The notes beneath the pieces are model-generated. The model made no database searches. It saw nothing but the letters and a program-made list of their open reading frames with translations, and was not told the origin of the DNA. A program made the translations under genes and the position numbers. From Eikenella halliae (GTDB lineage Bacteria > Pseudomonadota > Gammaproteobacteria > Burkholderiales > Neisseriaceae), in assembly GCF_001648475.1 (NCBI RefSeq), contig NZ_LXSQ01000006.1:1-64000 (forward strand): a DNA stretch of 64,000 nucleotides, read 5' to 3'. Positions 39,932 to 48,716 of the stretch are shown piece after piece. The stretch's first letter is position 1. The number at the start of each line of letters is the position of its first letter.

Positions 39932-42826
39932 ATGAGCCAATCTATTGATTTTGCCACTATTTCAAGTGCTGCTTTAAGTTCGGTGGACAATCTGCTGGCG
40001 GAATGGCTGCCTTCCGGCCGCTATGACGGGCATGAATTTGTGGCGCTCAATCCCACGCGCGCGGATAAAAAGCTGGGCAGCTTCCGCATCAACACCCGCA
40101 GCGGGCAGTGGGCGGATTTTGCCACGGGCGACAAGGGCGGGGATTTAATCGACCTGTATGCCTACCTGAACAGCTGCAATACGGCGCAGGCGGCGCGGGC
40201 GATTGCCGAGCGTTTGAGCCTGGGTAATTTTGCGCCGGTGCAAAAGGTGGCGCTGGATGGCAGCAATGCGGCCAAGCCGGGCAAAAATACGCGCTGGCAG
40301 CCGATTGTGCCGGTGCCGCCATACGCCTTAAAAACGATGAATTTCCGCCATTCGTTCCGCCAAGGCGAGCGGGCCGAGCCGGTGTTTACTTCGGTGTTCC
40401 GCGATGCGGCCGGGCAGGTGCTCGGCGCGGTGGCGCGGTTTATCAAGTCGGACGGCTCGAAAATCGACCTGCCCTACACGTTTTGCGAAAATTTGGACAC
40501 GCACGAAAAAATGTGGCGCTGGCGCGGCTGGCAGGGTTTGCGCCCGCTGTACGGTTTGGACGCGCTGGCGGCCGACCCGGCGCGCCCGGTGCTGGTGGTG
40601 GAAGGCGAAAAGTGCAAAAACGCGGCGGATGCGGCGCAGCTGGGCTATGCGGTGATTACTTGGCACGGCGGCGCGGGCAACTGGGACAAGACGGATTGGT
40701 CGGCGGTGCAGAACCGGCGCGTCATCTTGTGGCCGGACTGCGATTCGCAGCGGGAAAAACTGACTGCCGCCGAGCGCAAGGCGGGCGCGGATGCGGCAAG
40801 CAAGCCGTATTTGGACAAATACGCGCAGCCGGGCATGGCGGCGATGCTGGGCATTGCCGAACGGCTGACGGCGCAGGGCTGCAAGGTGGCGTTTGTGCAC
40901 ACGCCTGAGCCGGGCGTGTGGCCGGCGGGCTACGATATTGCCGATGCGCTGGCCGACCGCGGGCAGCTTATCGATGCGTTGGCGGCGTTGAGCTGGCAGC
41001 ATTTGGCGGATTACACCGCCGAATATGCTGAGGTGTTGGCGGCGGCGCAGGCTTCAGGCTACCTGAAACAGGCTACCCCGCCTCCCGCACCCGCCACGGG
41101 GGGCGAGCCGCCGGAAGGCGAGGCACGCGAAAACACGGGGGGCGGCGGGGAAAATATGCCCGAAACCGCCGAAACACCGGAGGGAGAAAGCCGCTATCAG
41201 GAAAACTTCGACCGGCTGAAACGGGAATTTGCCCTCATCGAAGGCAAAAGCCGCGCGGTGAGCCGGAAAACGGGCGTGGAATACAGCCGCAAGGCGCTGA
41301 CCGACCATTTTTGCAAAAAATCGGTGGATAACTGGTTTAATTGGGGTCGTGCGCCGGTGATGACCCAGTATGAGGTCAATAAGTTAAAACGCGACCGGGC
41401 GGCGTTTCAGGTAGCCCAAGACGACGATTTAAAAGATATGATGGCGCGCTATGTGTATTTGGACGGCAGCTCCAGTATTTGGGACAACAAGCTGTGGCGC
41501 ATGATTGACCAGGGCTCTGCCAAGCTGGCGATGGGCAGCCAGTTTAAGATTTGGCAAGACAGCCCGGCGCGCATTGTGAAACGTTTTGACCGCGTGGTGT
41601 TTGAGCCCGGGCGGGAAATGTCGGACGAGTACATCAATATCTATCGCGGGCTGCCGCTGGCGGACAAGGTGCAGTTTCCGCGCCCGCGCGAGGAAATGCC
41701 GACTTGGTGGCTGGATGTGTTGGATTTGTACCCGGGCTGCCGCGCCATCCAAAAGCTGATTGCGCATTTGTGTAACCATGATTTGCAGATGATGGAGTTT
41801 GTGTATAACTGGCTGGCTTATCCGCTGCAGCACCCGGGGGCGAAGCTGACTACTTCGCTGGTGATGCACGGCGATGTGCACGGCGCGGGGAAGTCGTTGC
41901 TGTTTGAAGAGATTATCAAGCCGATGTACGGCGATTACGCGGCCACGCTGGGGCAGTCGGATTTGGAGAGCAACTACACGGGCAACCGCTCGGGCAAGCT
42001 GTTTATTGTCTTCGAGGAGGTTTTTAATACCAAGCAAAAATACGATCAGACGGGCGCGATGAAGCACATGATTACCGGCAAAACGATGCGCATCGAGCGC
42101 AAGTTTGTGGACAGCTACGAAGAGGCCAACCACATCAACTGCGTATTTTTATCCAACGAGGCGCAGCCGTTTAAAATCGAGGAAAACGACCGGCGCTACT
42201 TTGTGATTTGGCCGAAAAACAGGCTACCTGAAAGCCTGCGGGCGGAATTGGAGGAGGAGCTGGGCGCGGACGGGGTGCTGCAGTTTTTTATGCTGCTGTT
42301 GTCTTTGCCGCTCACTATCAATTACACTAGGCAGCCTGTCGATGCCCCCACACAGCCGGACGCGGTGGTGGAAATCGAAGCGGAAAACGCCCCGCGTTTC
42401 GACCCGCACACCAAACCGCCGATGACGGAGGCTAAGGCCAATGTGATCAATTATGGACGGTATGGGTGGCAGACGTTTTTCCACGAGCTCGAAAACGGCG
42501 AGATTGCCCGTGGGGATATTGTGATTCCGCCGAACGCGGCGGCGCGCACGGATGATATGGTGCGGCTGTATCGCTGGTGGTGCAGGGTAAACAACGAGCG
42601 TGAAATCAGCCGCAGCAAGTTTTTGCAGCATATTGCCAGCAAGCGTCCACGGCGCAAATCTTGGGTGCGTGGTTATCAGGGCAGTTCGACGGCGCGGCAG
42701 TTTTGGGTGTTTCTTTGCCCCAACGCCCCATTACTTCAGGGCGAGGCGGAACAGGATGCGCTCGGTCGGCAGTTGTTTGAGTTTGAGCGGGCAGTGGATG
42801 ACATCACCCGCGCAGAGAGCGTTTAA
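39932..42826 (+). CDS. Phage primase-helicase (Toprim-like + DUF5906-type helicase)
   Basis: The 964-residue replication protein has several parts. The N-terminal region resembles the DNA-binding and DUF3987/Toprim-linked parts of phage primases (FVALNPTRADKKLGSFRIN; QWADFATGDKGGDLIDLYA). A Toprim-like core follows near residues 220-300 (VLVVEGEKCKNAADAA; RVILWPDCDSQ). A low-complexity linker lies at 375-420. A C-terminal SF3-type helicase has the Walker A VMHGDVHGAGKSLLFEEI and Walker B LFIVFEEVFN. A basic tail ends the protein. It would start phage replication at an origin, probably the iteron array immediately downstream. A DUS lies just before the ATG and two more are in frame (ASGYLKQ; AAFQVAQ). 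Confidence 0.85.
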   Translation: MSQSIDFATISSAALSSVDNLLAEWLPSGRYDGHEFVALNPTRADKKLGSFRINTRSGQWADFATGDKGGDLIDLYAYLNSCNTAQAARAIAERLSLGNFAPVQKVALDGSNAAKPGKNTRWQPIVPVPPYALKTMNFRHSFRQGERAEPVFTSVFRDAAGQVLGAVARFIKSDGSKIDLPYTFCENLDTHEKMWRWRGWQGLRPLYGLDALAADPARPVLVVEGEKCKNAADAAQLGYAVITWHGGAGNWDKTDWSAVQNRRVILWPDCDSQREKLTAAERKAGADAASKPYLDKYAQPGMAAMLGIAERLTAQGCKVAFVHTPEPGVWPAGYDIADALADRGQLIDALAALSWQHLADYTAEYAEVLAAAQASGYLKQATPPPAPATGGEPPEGEARENTGGGGENMPETAETPEGESRYQENFDRLKREFALIEGKSRAVSRKTGVEYSRKALTDHFCKKSVDNWFNWGRAPVMTQYEVNKLKRDRAAFQVAQDDDLKDMMARYVYLDGSSSIWDNKLWRMIDQGSAKLAMGSQFKIWQDSPARIVKRFDRVVFEPGREMSDEYINIYRGLPLADKVQFPRPREEMPTWWLDVLDLYPGCRAIQKLIAHLCNHDLQMMEFVYNWLAYPLQHPGAKLTTSLVMHGDVHGAGKSLLFEEIIKPMYGDYAATLGQSDLESNYTGNRSGKLFIVFEEVFNTKQKYDQTGAMKHMITGKTMRIERKFVDSYEEANHINCVFLSNEAQPFKIEENDRRYFVIWPKNRLPESLRAELEEELGADGVLQFFMLLLSLPLTINYTRQPVDAPTQPDAVVEIEAENAPRFDPHTKPPMTEAKANVINYGRYGWQTFFHELENGEIARGDIVIPPNAAARTDDMVRLYRWWCRVNNEREISRSKFLQHIASKRPRRKSWVRGYQGSSTARQFWVFLCPNAPLLQGEAEQDALGRQLFEFERAVDDITRAESV

Positions 42827-42828
42827 AA

Positions 42829-43110
42829 TGGCACACTTGGAACATTTGTGCCATTTCCCACCACCGCCGAAAACCGCATGAAATAAGGATTTGTTCCAAA
42901 TGTTCCAAATGTTCCGCCAAAATTCACGCGCACGTGCGCGTGTTTTTTATGCGTGTTTCCCGCGTGCATTCTGTCTTCTTGCCTTCTCTTTTTTTTATTT
43001 CTTATGCGCGCTTAAAATATATTGGAACATTTGGAACATTTGGAACAAATCCAGCAAGGGCGGGCTTTTCAGGCGGTTTTAAAATGGCACAAATGTTCCA
43101 AATGTGCCAA
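42829..43110. other. Candidate phage replication origin: mirrored iteron array
   Basis: The region between the primase-helicase and the Q-like gene has nested symmetry. A 29-bp sequence at 42887-42915 (GGATTTGTTCC then AAATGTTCC twice) recurs as an exact inverted copy at 43024-43052. Outside it, AATGGCACA-cTTGGAACATT-TGTGCCATT (42829-42857) and a near-inverted copy at 43083-43109 flank the array. Inside is a perfect 18-bp palindrome CACGCGCACGTGCGCGTG (42924-42941) and an AT/pyrimidine-rich tract. At least eight GGAACATTT-type units occur. Confidence 0.7.
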
Positions 43111-43243
43111 CATTAAAAACAAGGGATTTTTTTGCCGCTTTGTCTGTTGTTTTATCGCGGTTTTTAGTAAAATAACGGCACAATAAAAAAGCGGCAGAGG
43201 GCTGCCGCGTAAGAGGTAACAAAAGGGGCATGAGTATCATGCT

Positions 43244-43639
43244 GTGTTTGATTTTTCCGAGGATTCGAAAGATGCGCTGATGCGCGAATGGGCGGATTGG
43301 AGACGCCGGGCTGTGCAGGTAGGGCCGAGCGGCTACAAGCCGAGTTCTTTAAACATTTTGATGGCGGGCGGCACGCCCGGCGGTGGAGGCTTCCATTCGG
43401 TGGTGCTCTCCTACGGTGCGGATGTGGATTCGGTGTTTGTGCAAATCGACCGTGCCGTGAACCAACTGCCGATGATCCCTAAATCGGTGGTGCGCCGATA
43501 CTACCAACAACCCGGCACTGTGGATCAGATGGCGGCGGATTTGGGGGTGTCGCGCCGAACGATGTATAAGCTGCGCGATTCGGCTGTTAATTCGGTGTTT
43601 GACGATGCGCGGTTAAAAAAGATGTTAAAAGCTGCTTGA
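43244..43639 (+). CDS. Phage late regulator, antiterminator Q-like
   Basis: The 131-residue protein has a C-terminal helix-turn-helix of sigma-4-like type (TVDQMAADLGVSRRTMYKLRDSA) and an N-terminal half with ALMREWADWRRRAVQVGPSGY. Its size and place between replication and late genes match Q-type late regulators. The start is the GTG at 43244; the better placed ATG codons at 43230 and 43239 are out of frame. A candidate promoter and a strong terminator follow at once, as with PR' and tR' in lambda. Confidence 0.6.
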   Translation: MFDFSEDSKDALMREWADWRRRAVQVGPSGYKPSSLNILMAGGTPGGGGFHSVVLSYGADVDSVFVQIDRAVNQLPMIPKSVVRRYYQQPGTVDQMAADLGVSRRTMYKLRDSAVNSVFDDARLKKMLKAA

Positions 43640-43668
43640 CAGTTTATGTAAACTGCGCGTAGCATAAT
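43636..43668 (+). promoter_or_regulatory. Candidate late promoter
   Basis: TTGACA overlaps the stop codon of the Q-like gene. TAGCAT lies 18 nt downstream and CATAAT 21 nt downstream, so the -10 is imperfect. The spacer contains the dyad AGTTTATGTAAACT. Confidence 0.45.
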
Positions 43669-43734
43669 ATGCAAGCATGGGTTAAGTTGTATATAGCCCA
43701 TGTATCCTTGATGTAGCAATAAAATGTTTCCAAT

Positions 43735-43763
43735 CCGCCCTGCCTTATACGCAGGGCGGTTTT
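43735..43763 (+). terminator. Terminator ahead of the late genes
   Basis: CCGCCCTGC and GCAGGGCGG form a 9-bp GC-rich stem with a 7-nt loop, followed by TTTTGG. It lies about 70 nt after the candidate late promoter and just before the HNH gene. Confidence 0.75.
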
Positions 43764-43780
43764 GGTTTGGGTGGTTTAAG

Positions 43781-44143
43781 ATGGGACGACTTAAAAAGGC
43801 GGCTGGCCGGCTAGATTCCGGAACCAGCCGCATTTCTATTCCCGCTGGGGTATCCGGATCGGCGCGGCGCGCGAAAGGCAGTAGCAGCACGGCGCGCGGA
43901 TATGGCTACCGCTGGCAACAAGCCCGGCTGCACTATCTGGCGGAACATCCGCTGTGCGCGATGTGTGCAGCCGATGGCAAAGTAATACCGGCTACCGTGG
44001 TCGATCACATCAAGCCGCACGGTGGCAATGATGCTTTGTTTTGGGATAGCACAAACTGGCAGCCGCTTTGCAAACATTGCCACGACAGCCGCAAGCAAAA
44101 ACAAGAGCGGCAAGGTAGGCGGTTTGTAGGCAGGGGGGTATAA
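43781..44143 (+). CDS. HNH endonuclease (packaging-associated)
   Basis: The 120-residue protein has a basic N-terminus and an HNH domain: CAMCAADGKVIPATVVDHIKPH, then NWQPLCKHCHDSRKQKQ. CxxC pairs for zinc and the catalytic His in DHI are present. In HK97-like phages an HNH protein encoded just before terminase stimulates large terminase cleavage, which is the likely role. The ATG at 43781 is the first good start after the terminator. Confidence 0.88.
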   Translation: MGRLKKAAGRLDSGTSRISIPAGVSGSARRAKGSSSTARGYGYRWQQARLHYLAEHPLCAMCAADGKVIPATVVDHIKPHGGNDALFWDSTNWQPLCKHCHDSRKQKQERQGRRFVGRGV

Positions 44144-44279
44144 AACTCTACAGCCCTTTCCGCCCTAGACCGCCCGCCCTCTCACGCGCATTTTTTAGTG
44201 TGTTTTGGGTGGGTTTGTTAATGCTTTAGCGTTAAAGGCTTGTTTATTATTTTTATATATTGTTTTTAAAGGTTTTTTT

Positions 44280-45008
44280 ATGGCTTTGGTTGGAAAAAAA
44301 CGTAGCTTTGCGGAAGCTATTGTTGCCGCCAAGCCGGAGAGAATATCGAATCGGGCGGCGGCGTTGGAAATCGGCTGCAGTGAGAAGTGTGCGGCGGCTT
44401 CAGGGTCGCGCTGGGCGAAGGATGCGGATGTGCGCGCCTTTATCGCTTCATGCTGGCCGGAATACTACAGCCCGCCGGCAGGGGAAAAACAGAATAGAAC
44501 GGCAATCCAGAACGGGTTGCCGTTTTTTTGTGCCGATGATGTGGCCGCTTGGCTGCGTTATGCCAAGGCGGCCGAGCTGCAGGTGGTGGCAGAGGCGGTG
44601 CTGGCGGCGATGCCGGCGGTTTGGGGCATCACTGCGCCGAAAATCAAGGCGTGGTTGGAGCAGGCGGATACGGCAGACGCGCTGTTTTGCGAACTTGTGC
44701 AGGTGTTTTGCCGCCGGTTGGGGGCAACTACCGAGCCCCTGCAATATTGGGACAGCGTGCTGATCAACCCGCACGCCTCGCACAAAGAGAAACAGGCGGC
44801 AGCGGAAGCTAAGGCGAAATACACCATGGCCAAACCCGCCGCACAAAACAAGAAGGAAGCCGAACTGGAGCAGGCGCAGCGCTTGCGCTACGCTCGGCGG
44901 CCAACCGATGGCGGCGCTCCGCTGTTTGAAACGGGAGACGGGCCCGGCGAAGAGACGGGCGGCCAAGCCGCGCCGTTTAAAGGACAGGTGCCGGTATGGA
45001 CAAATTAA
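44280..45008 (+). CDS. terS: Terminase small subunit
   Basis: The 242-residue protein begins MALVGKKRSFAEAIVAAKPE with a helix-turn-helix-type region typical for DNA recognition (ISNRAAALEIGCSEKCAA). It then has helical segments for oligomerisation and a charged C-terminal tail. It lies immediately before the large subunit, which it overlaps by 13 nt. It should bind the phage packaging site. Family assignment rests on position and layout. Confidence 0.7.
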   Translation: MALVGKKRSFAEAIVAAKPERISNRAAALEIGCSEKCAAASGSRWAKDADVRAFIASCWPEYYSPPAGEKQNRTAIQNGLPFFCADDVAAWLRYAKAAELQVVAEAVLAAMPAVWGITAPKIKAWLEQADTADALFCELVQVFCRRLGATTEPLQYWDSVLINPHASHKEKQAAAEAKAKYTMAKPAAQNKKEAELEQAQRLRYARRPTDGGAPLFETGDGPGEETGGQAAPFKGQVPVWTN

Positions 45009-46669
45009 AGTGGACAACCGCCCTGCCGGACTGGGAGCGGCGCATTATGGCCGGCGAAAGTCTGGTGCCGGTGCGCCCGCTGTACCCGGATATGGCGAAT
45101 CGGGCGGTGCAGTTCTTCGCCTCGCTGGTATTGCGGGATGTGCTGGGCCAGCCGCGCATCGGCGATGTAACCCGGCCGTGGGTGTATGACTTCGTGGGCG
45201 CAATTTTCGGCGCGCAGCACCCGACTACCTACCGCCGCGAAATCAACGATTTTTTCCTGTTGATTTCCAAAAAAAACAGCAAATCCACCATCGCCGCCGC
45301 CATCATGCTAACGGCGATGGATTTAGACGAGCGCGAAAGCTCGGAATATTTGATTTTGGCACCGACTAAGGAGGTGGCGGATAACAGCTTCAAACCGGCG
45401 TGGGACATGATCCGTTCCGACCCGGCGCTGAATGCTACCTATCACATTCAGCCGCACACCCGTACCATCACCAACCGCGTAACCTGCGCCACGCTGAAAG
45501 TGGTGGCGGCGGATGATAAAACCGTGGGCGGTTCGAAGGCGACGGGGATTCTGATTGACGAGCTGCACTTGTTCGGCAAGGTAGCCAACGCCGAATCCAT
45601 CATCACCGAAGCCACCGGCGGCTTGTTGTCGCGCATCGACGGCTTTGTAATCAAACTTTCGACCCAATCCACCGAGCCGCCGGCCGGGGTGTTTAAGGCG
45701 GAGCTGGATTTGGCGCGCGACGTGCGCGACGGCAAAGTGGTGAACCCCAATTATCTGCCGGTGTTGTATGAATTTCCGCGTGCCATGCTGGACAGCAAGG
45801 CTTACGAAAACCCAGACAATTTCCACATCACCAACCCGAACCTCGGGGCCAGTGTGGATGTTCGCACCCTGCTGACGTTGAAACAGAAGGCGGAAGCCAA
45901 GGGCGGCGAGGCAATAGCCGAGTTTTACGCCAAACACCTGAATGTGGAAATCGGGCTGAACCTGCGCAACGACCGCTGGGTGGGCGCCGATTTCTGGGAG
46001 CGGCAGGCGCGCCCGGAAATGGCCGGGCTGCCCTACCTGCTGGCAAATTGCGATGTGGTAACAGCCGGTATCGACGGCGGCGGCATGGACGACCTGTTGG
46101 GGTTCGTGCTGTTGGGGCGGCTGAAGGCCGACCCGGAAAGCTGGCTGGTTTGGAGCCGGGCATGGGTGAACCGGGTGGTATTGGAGCGGCGCAAGCAGAT
46201 TGCGCCGCTTTTGCTTGATTTCGAGCGGCAGGGCGATTTGCAGATTGTCGATGAATTCGGCCAAGAATACGAGCAAATGGCCGCGCTGATTGCCGAAGTA
46301 CGCGATTGCGGGCTGCTCGGCGGCATCGGCATCGACCCGGCGCGCAACAGCGTGATTTTGGATGCGCTCAATCGGCACGGTTTCGTGGATAGCGATGCCA
46401 CCGGGGTAAAACAGGGCTACCAGCTTACCAACGACATCAAAATGGCCGAGCAAAAGCTGGGCGAAGGGCGGTTGTTTCACGGCGGTCAGCCGTTGTTGGC
46501 GTGGAGTATTGCCAATGCCAAGGCCGAACTGCGGGGCAATGCGGTGTACATCACCAAACAGGCGGCCGGGGTGGCGAAAATCGACCCGGTGATTGCGTTG
46601 TTTTGCGCGGTGAACATCATGCAAGACCCGAAATTGGGCATGGACAGCCCGGGGATTATCACACTATGA
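44996..46669 (+). CDS. terL: Terminase large subunit
   Basis: The 557-residue packaging motor has an N-terminal ATPase with a Walker A-like ISKKNSKSTIAAA and Walker B GILIDELHLFG. The C-terminal nuclease contains CDVVTAGIDGGGMDDLLGF, supplying metal-binding acidic residues. It belongs to the HK97-type terminase group. It would cut concatemers and pump DNA into proheads. The stop codon overlaps the portal start (ATGA). Confidence 0.92.
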   Translation: MDKLKWTTALPDWERRIMAGESLVPVRPLYPDMANRAVQFFASLVLRDVLGQPRIGDVTRPWVYDFVGAIFGAQHPTTYRREINDFFLLISKKNSKSTIAAAIMLTAMDLDERESSEYLILAPTKEVADNSFKPAWDMIRSDPALNATYHIQPHTRTITNRVTCATLKVVAADDKTVGGSKATGILIDELHLFGKVANAESIITEATGGLLSRIDGFVIKLSTQSTEPPAGVFKAELDLARDVRDGKVVNPNYLPVLYEFPRAMLDSKAYENPDNFHITNPNLGASVDVRTLLTLKQKAEAKGGEAIAEFYAKHLNVEIGLNLRNDRWVGADFWERQARPEMAGLPYLLANCDVVTAGIDGGGMDDLLGFVLLGRLKADPESWLVWSRAWVNRVVLERRKQIAPLLLDFERQGDLQIVDEFGQEYEQMAALIAEVRDCGLLGGIGIDPARNSVILDALNRHGFVDSDATGVKQGYQLTNDIKMAEQKLGEGRLFHGGQPLLAWSIANAKAELRGNAVYITKQAAGVAKIDPVIALFCAVNIMQDPKLGMDSPGIITL

Positions 46670-47919
46670 GACTTTTTAAATGGTTTTCAGGCAGCCAAAA
46701 GGCCGAACCGCAGGCGGCGGGTGCCAACCCGGCGCCAGCCTCCGGCATCGTGCCCGGCACGCCGGCCTATGCCTGGCTCACCGGCGGCGCGGCAGGCTAC
46801 GGCAAGCCCTTGTCGGAAACGGCGGCGCTCTCGCAGGGCACGGTGTATGCCTGCGTGGGCTTGCTCTCCGGCGCGCTGGCCTCCATGCCGCTGCACCTGT
46901 ACCGCCACACCGACAACGGGCGCGAGCGGGTGCGCAATGATTTGTGGCGCATTTTGAACGAGCAAATGCAGACCCGCTGGACGGCGGCGTTGGGCTGGGA
47001 ATTCGCCATGCAATCACTGCTGCTGCACGGCGACGCATTTTTCCGCATCGACCGCGCCAGCTTGTACAGCAACCGCATTGTCGGGCTCACGCCGCTGCAC
47101 CCGCTCACAGTAGAGGTGCGCAAGCAAGACGGCCGGCTGCTGTATCTGTACAACGATGACGGGCAGATTCTGGTGTACGACCAAGATGACGTGCTGCACG
47201 TTCCCGGTTTGGGTTTTGACGGCAAGCGCGGCATGAGCCAAATCAGCTATGTGCTGCGCCAGCCGGTAAACATTGCCACCGACGCGGGCAATCAGGCCGG
47301 CGCGTTTCTGGGCGACGGGATGCGGCCGGATTTGGTGCTGCAGTCGCCGGCCGGCACGAAACTGGGTGGCGAGCAAATCGACTTGGTGCGCCAGCAATGG
47401 CGGGCGCGCTACAACGGTGTTTCCAACAGCGGCGCCCCGGTTATCCTCACCGGCGGCATGGATTTGAAGCAGATCACCATGACCGCCGTGGATGCCCAAC
47501 TTTTGGAAACGCGCAAGCTGCAGGCGCACGAAATCGCGCAGATTTTCGGCGTGCCGCCGCACATGATCGGCATGACGGAAAAAACCACATCGTGGGGCAG
47601 CGGGATTGAGCAAATGTCGCTGGGTTTTGTGAAATACACCATGCAGCGGCATTTGGTGAAGTTTGAGCAGGAAATCAACCGCAAGTGCAATGTGGGCAAC
47701 GGCCTGTTTTGCGAATTTAACACCAAGGGCATTGAGCGCGGCGACCTGAAAAGCCGCAACGAATCCTACCGCATTGCCTTGGGGCGCGCCGGCGAGCCGG
47801 GCTGGATGACGGTAAACGAGGTGCGCCGTGCGGAAAACCTGCCGCCCTTGGCGGGCGGCGATGTGCTTTTTAGAGGAAATCAAGATGAAGCAGAACCTGA
47901 TGCGGCTGCTGGCGCGTAA
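46666..47919 (+). CDS. Portal protein (HK97 type)
   Basis: The 417-residue protein forms the dodecameric ring at the unique vertex. Signatures are TVYACVGLLSGALASMPLHLYR near residue 60, LTPLHPLTVEVR, and the conserved KLQAHEIAQIFGVPPHMIGM, followed by a C-terminal clip region. It begins within the terminase stop and overlaps the protease gene by 35 nt, so the packaging and head genes are tightly coupled. Confidence 0.92.
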   Translation: MRLFKWFSGSQKAEPQAAGANPAPASGIVPGTPAYAWLTGGAAGYGKPLSETAALSQGTVYACVGLLSGALASMPLHLYRHTDNGRERVRNDLWRILNEQMQTRWTAALGWEFAMQSLLLHGDAFFRIDRASLYSNRIVGLTPLHPLTVEVRKQDGRLLYLYNDDGQILVYDQDDVLHVPGLGFDGKRGMSQISYVLRQPVNIATDAGNQAGAFLGDGMRPDLVLQSPAGTKLGGEQIDLVRQQWRARYNGVSNSGAPVILTGGMDLKQITMTAVDAQLLETRKLQAHEIAQIFGVPPHMIGMTEKTTSWGSGIEQMSLGFVKYTMQRHLVKFEQEINRKCNVGNGLFCEFNTKGIERGDLKSRNESYRIALGRAGEPGWMTVNEVRRAENLPPLAGGDVLFRGNQDEAEPDAAAGA

Positions 47920-48655
47920 CCGTGGCCGGGGGCAGTTTGAAATCAAGGCCGCCGCCGACGGCAAAGAAGCCACGGTGTATCTCTACGATGCCATCGTGGC
48001 CACCGAAGAGGAGGCGGAATGGTACGGCGGCGTGTCGGCGCAATCGTTTGTGAAACAGCTGGCCGGACTGGAGGCCGACACCATCCACCTGCGCATCAAT
48101 TCGCCCGGCGGCTCGGTGTTTGCCGGGCGGGCGATGGAAACCGCGCTGCGCCAGCATTCGGCCAAGGTGATTGTGTATGTGGACGGGCTGGCCGCTTCCG
48201 CCGCTTCGTTTGTGGCGATGGCGGGCGATGAAATCGAGATGGCGCAAGGCGCGTTTTTCATGATTCACAAGGCTTGGTCGATGGCGTGGGGGAATAGCGA
48301 TGAGCTGCGCAAAGAAGCCGACCTGCTGGATAAGGTGGACGGCTCGCTGGCAAAAACCTACCACGACCGCACCGGGCTGCCCGAGGACGAACTGGCCGAA
48401 ATGATGGCGGCGGAAACGTGGCTGGATGCCGACGAGGCAGTGGCGAAAGGCTTTGCCGACCGCGTGGCGGAAGGCAATGCGGCGCAAAACCGCTGGGATT
48501 TGTCCGCCTACCAAAACGCCCCGGCCGCGCACGCCGACAACCCGCCGGCCCCGGCAGCCAAGAGCGAGCCGCCGGCCGAACCCGAACCGCAGCCCGACCG
48601 CGCCGCTTTGGCACGGGCGGCGCAGGTGGCTATTTTGGGCGGTGCCGCCGTCTGA
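47885..48655 (+). CDS. Prohead protease, ClpP/S14 type
   Basis: The 256-residue protein matures the capsid. It shows the ClpP fold: IHLRINSPGGSVFAGRAMETAL, catalytic Ser in DGLAASAASFVAMAG and catalytic His in FFMIHKAWSMAWGN. A C-terminal Pro/Ala-rich tail follows residue 215. The ATG giving MKQNLMRLL is preceded by AGAGGAAATC. It is encoded between portal and capsid, as usual in this phage type. Confidence 0.92.
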   Translation: MKQNLMRLLARNRGRGQFEIKAAADGKEATVYLYDAIVATEEEAEWYGGVSAQSFVKQLAGLEADTIHLRINSPGGSVFAGRAMETALRQHSAKVIVYVDGLAASAASFVAMAGDEIEMAQGAFFMIHKAWSMAWGNSDELRKEADLLDKVDGSLAKTYHDRTGLPEDELAEMMAAETWLDADEAVAKGFADRVAEGNAAQNRWDLSAYQNAPAAHADNPPAPAAKSEPPAEPEPQPDRAALARAAQVAILGGAAV

Positions 48656-48678
48656 AATATTTTTAGCGAAGTAACCCC

Positions 48679-48702
48679 GCCGCAGCTGCGGCACTATTTT
48701 TT
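48679..48702 (+). terminator. Hairpin before the capsid gene
   Basis: GCCGCAGCTGCGGC is a perfect 14-bp palindrome followed by ACTATTTTTTG. It lies between protease and capsid genes. Confidence 0.5.
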
Positions 48703-48716
48703 GAAAAGGAAATGTA

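Noticed and set aside
42891..43116. Short plus-strand frames inside the iteron region
   Set aside because: They consist of translated repeats (MFQMFQMF; WNIWNIWN) and are explained by the iteron array.
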